5,403 nt of DNA from contig JAATGK010000176.1 of assembly GCA_015654715.1 (NCBI GenBank), positions 1-5,403 on the forward strand, given 5' to 3'. The stretch comes from Alphaproteobacteria bacterium (lineage in GTDB: Bacteria; Pseudomonadota; Alphaproteobacteria; Micropepsales; Micropepsaceae). The position numbers and the translations under genes are program-made. How positions within the stretch are numbered: position 1 is the stretch's first letter; each line of letters begins with the position of its first letter. Under the pieces are notes generated by a model. That model saw only the letters and a list, made by a program, of their open reading frames with translations. It was not told the DNA's origin and did not search any database. Positions 1 to 4,572 of the stretch are shown piece by piece.

Positions 1-92
1 CGGGGGATGTTGAGCGAATTCAATTCTGGCTGGTTGGACAGTTAGGCTCAATTCACGCCGGCGCGAGCCCCCGCGTCAGGATGTCGTAGGTA

Positions 93-115
93 AAGTGGCA
101 TGGAGAATACCTCTC
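93..115. promoter_or_regulatory. Candidate NsrR-type operator (autoregulation)
   Basis: This 23-base element is an imperfect dyad centred on position 104. Aligned by hand to the E. coli-type NsrR site (two inverted copies of AANATGCATTT separated by one base), about 16 of 23 positions match, including GCAT on the left and AATAC on the right. It lies immediately upstream of a TATGAT -10 element and would cover the -35 region of the promoter feeding the Rrf2/NsrR-like gene. Rrf2 regulators often control their own genes, so autoregulation is the simplest reading. The base matches are seen directly; binding is inferred. The species-specific consensus may differ from the enterobacterial one. Confidence 0.45.
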
Positions 116-137
116 CTGATCGGTCCTCCGCTATGAT
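109..137 (+). promoter_or_regulatory. Putative promoter of the nsrR-like gene
   Basis: TATGAT at 132-137 matches the sigma70 -10 consensus at five of six positions and would place transcription start near 144, giving a short leader of about 38 bases. The hexamer at the correct distance upstream (109-114, ACCTCT) is a poor -35 box. The promoter may therefore be weak, activator-dependent or not sigma70-type. Its -35 region overlaps the candidate NsrR dyad, an arrangement expected for repression. Confidence 0.4.
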
Positions 138-170
138 GGCTGAAAGCCGCTAGGTCATAAGCGGTCCTTG

Positions 171-175
171 GGAGA
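171..175 (+). promoter_or_regulatory. Ribosome binding site deciding a GTG start
   Basis: GGAGA sits six bases before the GTG at 182. The ATG at 177 is in another frame, and only the GTG frame gives the conserved Rrf2 N-terminus (MRLTLHTDYALR), so the GTG is the start. Confidence 0.75.
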
Positions 176-181
176 AATGCC

Positions 182-640
182 GTGCGCCTTACTCTGCATA
201 CAGATTATGCGCTGCGCATGTTGGTGCTGCTGGCGCTTGAACCGGAAGAACTGCACACGATTGCCAGCGTAGCACAGCGCTATCGTATTTCCCGCAACCA
301 CCTGATGAAAGTCGCGCAGACCCTGATTCAGGCGGGTTTCGTGGCTTCCGTGCGCGGGCGTCACGGCGGATTGAAGCTGGGCATGGACCCGGCCGCAATT
401 CGGATCGGGGCCGTCGTGCGCGCCACCGAGGACGGTTTTGCGATGGTCGAGTGCTTCGACCGCCGCCGCAACACCTGCGTCATCACCCCGGCCTGCGGCC
501 TCAGGAAGCCGATGGACGAGGCTGTCCAGGCGTTCCTCGACGTGCTCGACAAGACCTCGCTCGCCGACGTGTCGCAGATTCCGGGTAAGGCCACGCGTAT
601 GCGCCGGCTCTTGACCGAAGGCGCTCCTGCCGTCGTCTGA
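182..640 (+). CDS. nsrR: Rrf2-family Fe-S transcriptional regulator, NsrR-like
   Basis: This 152-residue protein has the usual length and layout of an Rrf2 regulator. An N-terminal winged helix-turn-helix (about residues 1-65) contains the family-typical stretches YRISRNHLMKV (34-44) and VRGRHGGLKLG (57-67), with the wing near 57-67. AIRIGAVVR (72-80) starts the long dimerisation helix. Three cysteines follow, Cys91, Cys99 and Cys105, the last two in the NsrR-like stretch CVITPAC. In characterised NsrR proteins three such cysteines plus Asp8 hold a [4Fe-4S] cluster that is destroyed by nitric oxide, releasing DNA. Asp8 is also present here (HTDYA). The loop between the first two cysteines has seven residues, against four in E. 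coli NsrR. By family knowledge it would be a cytoplasmic repressor of NO-detoxification genes, but no such gene is in the window, and the next genes handle sugar. It appears monocistronic. Rrf2 membership is near certain; NsrR rather than another cluster-binding Rrf2 protein is likely but unproven. Confidence 0.9.
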   Translation: MRLTLHTDYALRMLVLLALEPEELHTIASVAQRYRISRNHLMKVAQTLIQAGFVASVRGRHGGLKLGMDPAAIRIGAVVRATEDGFAMVECFDRRRNTCVITPACGLRKPMDEAVQAFLDVLDKTSLADVSQIPGKATRMRRLLTEGAPAVV

Positions 641-642
641 CG

Positions 643-699
643 GGCCAAATCGGGTCCAAAACGGCCAAATCGGGCCCGCTTCACGTTTCACAAATCGGG
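643..699. repeat. Three short direct repeats, CAAATCGGG core
   Basis: GGCCAAATCGGG occurs exactly at 643-654 and 663-674, and its core CAAATCGGG returns at 691-699. The core starts are 20 and 25 bases apart (646, 666, 691), so the first two copies lie on about the same face of the helix. The array begins just after the NsrR-like stop codon and ends close to the presumed lacI promoter. It could be a set of binding sites for an unidentified regulator or a chance local duplication. There is no T-run, so it is not a terminator. Confidence 0.5.
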
Positions 700-713
700 A
701 CGGGTGGAATAAA
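687..713 (+). promoter_or_regulatory. Weak candidate promoter for the LacI-family gene
   Basis: TTCACA at 687-692 matches the -35 consensus at five of six positions. AATAAA at 708-713 is a possible -10 (four of six), but the spacer is only 15 bases, so support is modest. No better pair was found in the 135-base gap before the gene. Confidence 0.2.
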
Positions 714-742
714 CATGGCCCCCGGGGCCTGATGGCTCACGA

Positions 743-763
743 TTCCGGGCGAGGGGTCCGGAA
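743..763. promoter_or_regulatory. Inverted repeat upstream of the LacI-family gene
   Basis: TTCCGG at 743-748 and CCGGAA at 758-763 form a perfect 6-base inverted repeat with a 9-base spacer, ending 12 bases before the GTG at 776. It could be an operator for a dimeric regulator or a leader hairpin affecting initiation. It lacks the contiguous CG-centred form of most LacI-family sites, so self-regulation through it is not obvious. Confidence 0.3.
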
Positions 764-775
764 CGACACTTATCT

Positions 776-1891
776 GTGAAGACCATGATGGCCCGGACCT
801 CCGAACCACTCGATCCCAAGCGGCCGTCGTCGCGCAAGCAGCGCGGAGCGACCACCATTCTCGACGTGGCGCGCCGCGCCGGCGTCTCGCCGATGACCGT
901 GTCCCGTGTCGTCAATGGCGAGAAGAACGTGCGGCCGGCCACCCGGGCCGCCGTGCTCGCCGCGGTCAAGGCGCTGAACTACTCGCCCAATCCGGCGGCC
1001 CGTTCGCTGGCTGGCGCCGAGGCGGCGCGCATCGGCCTGATCTACTCCAACCCGTCGGCGTCTTATCTCTCCGAATTCCTGGTCGGCGCGCTCGATGAAG
1101 CCAGCCGCACCTCGGTGCAGATCATGCTCGAGAAGTGCGAAGCAACCAGTGCCGGCGAACGCGGCGCCGTGCGCAAGCTGGTGGCCTCCGGGGCCGCAGG
1201 CGTGATTCTGCCCCCGCCCTTGTGCGAGAGCCACGACGTGCTCGACGAACTCCGGATATCTGGTCTTCCCACCGTGGCGGTCGCCACCGGCCGCTTTGGC
1301 AAGGGAGCCAGTTGCGTGCGCATCAACGATTATGCCGCCTCGCGCGAGATGACCAATTACCTGTTCACTTTGGGCCATCGGCGTATCGGCTTCATCAAGG
1401 GCCATCCCAACCAGACCGCCTCGATCGAACGCGAAAAGGGCTTTACCAGCGCGTTCGCCGACGCTGGTTTCAAACTCGATCCGGCGATGATGGTACAGGG
1501 CTATTTCAGCTACCGCTCGGGCCTCGACGCGGCGGAAACCCTGCTCACCTTGAAGCAGGTACCGACCGCAATCTTCGCCAGCAATGACGATATGGCGGCC
1601 GCCGCGGTGTCGGTTGCCCATCGCAAGGGGCTCGACGTTCCGGGCGATTTGTCGGTGGTCGGCTTCGACGATACCTCGATCGCCACCAATATCTGGCCCG
1701 AACTGACGACCATTCGTCAACCGATCACCGCTATGGCCGAAGTCGCGCTTGACCTCGTCGTCCAGGCGATCCGCAACCACAAGCGGAGCGGCGGCGAAGC
1801 CAAATCGGTGGATCACCTCGTCACCTATTCGTTGATCAAGCGCGGTTCCGTGGCCTCACCGAAGGGGGCGCCGAAGCCCGCCGCAGAGTAA
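776..1891 (+). CDS. LacI-family transcriptional repressor of the sugar genes
   Basis: This 371-residue protein has the standard LacI/GalR architecture. A helix-turn-helix lies at about 26-46 (TILDVARRAGVSPMTVSRVVN). The hinge helix PNPAARSLAG (71-80) contains the leucine that, in the family, wedges into a central CG step of the operator. A periplasmic-binding-protein-like effector domain covers about 84-360, with family stretches INDYAASREM (183-192), LGHRRIGFI (199-207), FASNDDMAAA (267-276) and VVGFDD (294-299). A basic N-terminal extension of roughly 25 residues precedes the helix-turn-helix. The GTG at 776 lacks a well-placed Shine-Dalgarno sequence, and in-frame ATG codons at 785 and 788 are equally possible starts. 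The gene lies directly before a sugar symporter and epimerase, with a LacI-like operator candidate between, so it most likely represses that operon and perhaps the GH3 gene. The inducer cannot be read from the sequence; glucose, cellobiose, a glucoside or xylose are all possible. Family assignment is very secure, target assignment inferred. Confidence 0.95.
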   Translation: MKTMMARTSEPLDPKRPSSRKQRGATTILDVARRAGVSPMTVSRVVNGEKNVRPATRAAVLAAVKALNYSPNPAARSLAGAEAARIGLIYSNPSASYLSEFLVGALDEASRTSVQIMLEKCEATSAGERGAVRKLVASGAAGVILPPPLCESHDVLDELRISGLPTVAVATGRFGKGASCVRINDYAASREMTNYLFTLGHRRIGFIKGHPNQTASIEREKGFTSAFADAGFKLDPAMMVQGYFSYRSGLDAAETLLTLKQVPTAIFASNDDMAAAAVSVAHRKGLDVPGDLSVVGFDDTSIATNIWPELTTIRQPITAMAEVALDLVVQAIRNHKRSGGEAKSVDHLVTYSLIKRGSVASPKGAPKPAAE

Positions 1892-1972
1892 CTAACCTAA
1901 AGGTTGCAGTGGTAATCCTCCGCTTGTGGTCAAGTATCACGGGAAGGTGTCGCAAACCGTGGCCCGTGGTCA

Positions 1973-2002
1973 TTGACGCCCTTCTGACCGCGCTCCCATA
2001 GT
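1973..2002 (+). promoter_or_regulatory. Putative sigma70 promoter of the symporter-epimerase operon
   Basis: TTGACG (1973-1978) matches the -35 consensus at five of six positions. CATAGT (1997-2002) matches the -10 consensus at four of six, with an 18-base spacer. Transcription would begin near 2009, leaving a leader of about 137 bases. The LacI-type operator candidate would then lie about 27-40 bases downstream of the start, where a bound repressor could block the polymerase. Confidence 0.4.
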
Positions 2003-2035
2003 GCCGGCTACCTGGACTATTTGCCGCCCACTTAC

Positions 2036-2049
2036 GGGTAACGCTATCA
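2036..2049. promoter_or_regulatory. Candidate LacI-family operator
   Basis: GGGTAACGCTATCA is an imperfect palindrome centred on a CG step between 2042 and 2043. In the inner 12 bases, four of six symmetric pairs match. It resembles the general LacI-family form (TGGTAACGTTACCA-like), where the hinge leucine intercalates at the central CG, and the upstream LacI protein has that leucine. It lies between the presumed promoter and the symporter start. The symmetry is visible; the protein-site pairing is inferred. Confidence 0.4.
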
Positions 2050-2089
2050 ATGTGCCGCCGCCGAGGGATACGGTAAGGTCCCGGACACG

Positions 2090-2109
2090 GCAGACCGACA
2101 AGAGTCTGC
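2090..2109 (+). other. Leader hairpin before the symporter gene
   Basis: GCAGAC (2090-2095) pairs perfectly with GTCTGC (2104-2109) across an 8-base loop, 36 bases before the start codon. No T-run follows, so it is not an intrinsic terminator. It may stabilise the mRNA or modulate translation, or be incidental. No recognised riboswitch is apparent around it. Confidence 0.3.
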
Positions 2110-2135
2110 ATTGAGACAACGCGCGCAGGTCGCAT

Positions 2136-2142
2136 GGGAGGT
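2136..2142 (+). promoter_or_regulatory. Ribosome binding site selecting the ATG at 2146
   Basis: GGGAGGT is a near-ideal Shine-Dalgarno sequence three bases before the ATG at 2146. It overlaps the alternative in-frame ATG at 2134, which has only a weak AGGT upstream (2127-2130). The start at 2146 also lines up better with the N-terminus of E. coli XylE. Confidence 0.65.
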
Positions 2143-2145
2143 ACA

Positions 2146-3606
2146 ATGTCCAAGGTCAATTATGGGCTAATCGCAGGTTTGACGGTTGCCGCTACGCTGG
2201 GCGGTTTGCTGTTCGGGTACGATACGGCGGTGATTTCTGGCGCCACCGATGCGATCAAAGAGAATTTCGTCAAACCGTGGCACCTCACCGAAGGCTGGGC
2301 CAATTCCTTGCACGGATTCGCGGTCGCCTGCGCGCTGCTCGGCTGCGTGATCGGCGCCCTACTGGCAGGTCCGATCTCCACCCGTATCGGCCGCAAATGG
2401 GGCCTTCTCATCGCCGGCGTCCTGTTTTTCTTGTCGAGCGTTGGCGCGGGCTTTCCGGAGTTTTTCTGGAGCTTGTTCGGCTTTACGCACGAAAAGGCGC
2501 TGCCGATCTTCATCATGTACCGTTTGCTGGGCGGCACGGCCATCGGCATGGCCTCGATGCTGGCGCCAATGTACATCTCCGAGATGGCGCCCACGAACAT
2601 CCGCGGCATGCTGCTCACCTTCGAGCAGATCGCCATCGTGGTCGGCATCAATCTCGTCTATTTCGTCAACTTCTGGATTCAGTCGGGTCGCAGTCACGAC
2701 TTTTTGATGAACGACGGCTGGCGCTTCATGCTGGCCTCGGCCGCCATTCCGGCCACGCTGCTGATCTTCTTCATGCTGATTGTGCCCGAAACGCCGCGCT
2801 TCCTGGTCTTGAAGGATCGCAATAACGAAGCATTGGCGCTGTTGAAGCGATTGTTCGGTGCCGAAGGGGCCGAGAAGACGCTCGGCGAAATCAAAGCAAC
2901 GCTGGTTGAACACACCCGGCCGCTGCTTAGCTATGGCCCGACGGTAGTGCTAGTCGGCATTGTGCTGTCGGTTTTCCAGCAGCTCGTCGGCATCAACGCG
3001 GTGCTCTACTTTGCCCCGCACATGTTCGAGAACATGGGCGCTACGCCGAACGATGCCTTCTTGGAATCGGCTTGGTTTGTCGGCGTGTCGATGACGCTGT
3101 TCACCTTGGTGGCGACTTTCACGGTTGAAAAATTTGGCCGCAAGCCGCTGCTGTTCTGGGGCGCCGTCGTCATGGCATTCGCTATGGTTACGTTGGGCTT
3201 CCTGTTCCACTTGCATCTGGTCAACGCCACAGGCGTCGCCGGTGCGGCGGGCGGTTCGTCCTATATCGCGATTGCGGCCGTGGTCGTCTATATCGTTGGC
3301 TTCTCGTTCTCGTGGGGCCCGATCACGTGGGTGCTCTTGGCCGAGATTTATCCCAACTCGATCAAGGGGCAGGCGATGTCGATCGCCGTGGCGTCGCAAT
3401 GGATCGCCAACTTCGTGGTGTCGCAGACCTTCCCGATGTTGGACGGCTCGAGTGCCTTGAATGCCGCCTTCAACCACGGCTTTGCCTACTGGCTGTACGG
3501 CGGCTGCGCCGTCCTTGCCGCGGTCTTCGTCTGGAAGTACATCCCCGAAACCAAGGGCCGCAGCCTCGAAGACATGGAAAACGTCTGGCATCGCAAGAAG
3601 GCATAA
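2146..3606 (+). CDS. XylE-type sugar/proton symporter (MFS sugar porter)
   Basis: This 486-residue inner-membrane transporter of the major facilitator sugar porter family resembles E. coli XylE along its whole length. Twelve membrane segments are expected, with GRK motifs after helices 2 and 8 (82-84 and 331-333), PETPR at 214-218 and PETKG at 467-471. Sugar-contacting residues known from XylE have counterparts at Gln161, Gln278, Gln279, Asn284, Trp395 and Gln418. Asp26, matching the proton-coupling Asp27 of XylE, is present together with Arg126 and Glu146, which supports active proton symport rather than facilitated diffusion. One departure is Lys407 where XylE has Arg404 in the PNxxRG motif. 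Substrate is uncertain: the residues fit xylose or glucose, and the adjoining epimerase and beta-glucosidase favour glucose. An in-frame ATG at 2134 would add four residues. The epimerase gene starts six bases after the stop, so the two are probably co-transcribed and translationally coupled. Confidence 0.95.
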   Translation: MSKVNYGLIAGLTVAATLGGLLFGYDTAVISGATDAIKENFVKPWHLTEGWANSLHGFAVACALLGCVIGALLAGPISTRIGRKWGLLIAGVLFFLSSVGAGFPEFFWSLFGFTHEKALPIFIMYRLLGGTAIGMASMLAPMYISEMAPTNIRGMLLTFEQIAIVVGINLVYFVNFWIQSGRSHDFLMNDGWRFMLASAAIPATLLIFFMLIVPETPRFLVLKDRNNEALALLKRLFGAEGAEKTLGEIKATLVEHTRPLLSYGPTVVLVGIVLSVFQQLVGINAVLYFAPHMFENMGATPNDAFLESAWFVGVSMTLFTLVATFTVEKFGRKPLLFWGAVVMAFAMVTLGFLFHLHLVNATGVAGAAGGSSYIAIAAVVVYIVGFSFSWGPITWVLLAEIYPNSIKGQAMSIAVASQWIANFVVSQTFPMLDGSSALNAAFNHGFAYWLYGGCAVLAAVFVWKYIPETKGRSLEDMENVWHRKKA

Positions 3607-3612
3607 TCAGAA

Positions 3613-4479
3613 ATGATCACACTCGGACGGGGCAAATTCGAACTCGACGTCGCCCCAGAAATCGGCGGAGCCATCGCGCGTTTTGAGCACGGGGGTAAAC
3701 CTGTCCTGCGGCATGTGCCGCGGGGCGAGACCAACGTGCTCGAGATGTGTGCGTTCCCGCTCGTGCCCTATGCCAATCGCATCGCGAACGGCAGCTTTAG
3801 CTTCGGCGGCAAGGACTATCGTTTGCCGCTGAATTTCGGCGACCATCCGCATTCGCTGCATGGCCACGGCTGGCAGACGGCGTGGCGGGTGGAGACCGTG
3901 TCGCGCGATCGCGTCAGTCTCGCATTCGATCATGCCCCCGATGCCTGGGCCTGGGCCTATTCGGCCGAGCAGGTGTTCACGCTGACCGACGACGGCTTGC
4001 ACTTGACGCTGTCGGTCCGCAGCCGTGACGACAAGCCGATGCCTTACAGCCTCGGCTTGCACCCGTACTTCCCGCGTCACCCGCGATCGACGCTCAAGGC
4101 CGCGGTGAAGGGCATGTGGCTCGCCGACGAGACGCTGCTGCCGACGGAGCATGTTGCCGCCGGTAAGATGATTGATCTCAACGCCGGTCAGGTCATCTCC
4201 AAGGCGCCGTTCATCGACAACACCTTTACCGACTGGCAAGGTCCGGCGGTGATTACCCAGCCCGAACTGGGTCTCGAGATCACGCTGAAGGCATCGGCGA
4301 ATTCGCCTTTCCTGCATGTGTTCATTCCCGACGGGACGGACTTCTTCTGTGTCGAGCCGACGACGGCGATGCCCAACACCCTCAACCGTTCCGAATTGCC
4401 TGACGTTTCAGGCGCGAAGGTGCTGGCGCCGGGCGCCACCGCCACGATCGATGTGCGGTTCGCCGTGCGCGTGCTGTAA
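3613..4479 (+). CDS. Aldose 1-epimerase (mutarotase) family protein
   Basis: This 288-residue cytoplasmic protein belongs to the GalM-like beta-sandwich family, which interconverts alpha and beta anomers of free sugars. Signature positions are the YANRI stretch (53-57, substrate-binding Arg56), SLHGHGW (81-87, His83), GLHPYF (148-153, His150), Asp202 in IDNTFTDW and CVEPTTAMPN (246-255, Glu248). By family knowledge the two histidines and the glutamate are the acid/base residues, with the aspartate in sugar binding. It is shorter than classical GalM (around 340 residues) and resembles the compact YihR-like branch, so the exact sugar is open. There is no signal peptide. It starts 6 bases after the symporter stop; AAGG near the end of that gene is only a weak ribosome site, so coupling to upstream translation is likely. 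In context it would equilibrate the anomer delivered by the symporter. Family call secure; substrate inferred. Confidence 0.93.
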   Translation: MITLGRGKFELDVAPEIGGAIARFEHGGKPVLRHVPRGETNVLEMCAFPLVPYANRIANGSFSFGGKDYRLPLNFGDHPHSLHGHGWQTAWRVETVSRDRVSLAFDHAPDAWAWAYSAEQVFTLTDDGLHLTLSVRSRDDKPMPYSLGLHPYFPRHPRSTLKAAVKGMWLADETLLPTEHVAAGKMIDLNAGQVISKAPFIDNTFTDWQGPAVITQPELGLEITLKASANSPFLHVFIPDGTDFFCVEPTTAMPNTLNRSELPDVSGAKVLAPGATATIDVRFAVRVL

Positions 4480-4500
4480 CGGTACCGACTGTAATTGTTT

Positions 4501-4530
4501 AAAGCGCCGATTTTTACCGATCGGCGTTTT
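4501..4530 (+). terminator. Rho-independent terminator after the epimerase gene
   Basis: An 11-pair stem (4501-4511 with 4520-4530, one G-T pair) has an 8-base loop (4512-4519). Its core CGCCGAT/ATCGGCG is GC-rich, preceded by AAA and ending in TTTT. It begins 21 bases after the epimerase stop codon and should end the symporter-epimerase transcript, leaving the GH3 gene to its own promoter or to read-through. Confidence 0.85.
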
Positions 4531-4557
4531 GCATTATGGTCCGCCAGCCGAGATTCC

Positions 4558-4564
4558 AGGGGAG
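4558..4564 (+). promoter_or_regulatory. Ribosome binding site of the GH3 gene
   Basis: AGGGGAG lies eight bases before the ATG at 4573, a good Shine-Dalgarno sequence at standard spacing. It supports a start that also gives a proper lipoprotein signal peptide. The ATG at 4536 is out of frame. Confidence 0.7.
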
Positions 4565-4572
4565 CCCTGCGC

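Noticed and set aside
1..87. Possible 3' end of an upstream gene: one + frame is open from the left edge to a TAG at 85-87 and another to a TAG at 43-45.
   Set aside because: Both stretches are very short, give no recognisable protein motif and have no terminator after them; open frames of this length are expected by chance.
717..729. GGCCCC-C-GGGGCC palindrome before the LacI-family gene, considered as a terminator.
   Set aside because: A one-base loop cannot form this hairpin as written and no T-run follows; it is probably a GC-rich chance palindrome.
770..1816. Long antisense open frame (348 codons) opposite the LacI-family gene.
   Set aside because: It mirrors the codon structure of the GC-rich sense gene, has no recognisable domain, and has a low-complexity Gly/Arg/His-rich composition typical of shadow frames.
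1894..1905. AACCT-AA-AGGTT palindrome just after the LacI-family stop codon.
   Set aside because: The two-base loop prevents a stable hairpin, there is no T-run, and it lacks the central CG expected of a LacI-family operator.
3607..4317. Antisense open frame (236 codons) opposite the epimerase gene, and similar ones opposite the symporter and the NsrR-like gene.
   Set aside because: The sense strand encodes clear conserved families with intact active sites, and the antisense translations show no family features.
4480..4487. CGGTACCG palindrome right after the epimerase stop.
   Set aside because: Eight-base palindromes are common in GC-rich DNA, the centre is TA rather than CG, and the neighbouring terminator explains the region.
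4532..4537. CATTAT as a -10 element for the GH3 gene.
   Set aside because: No acceptable -35 hexamer is found 15-19 bases upstream, where the sequence is terminator loop and stem; kept only as an open question.
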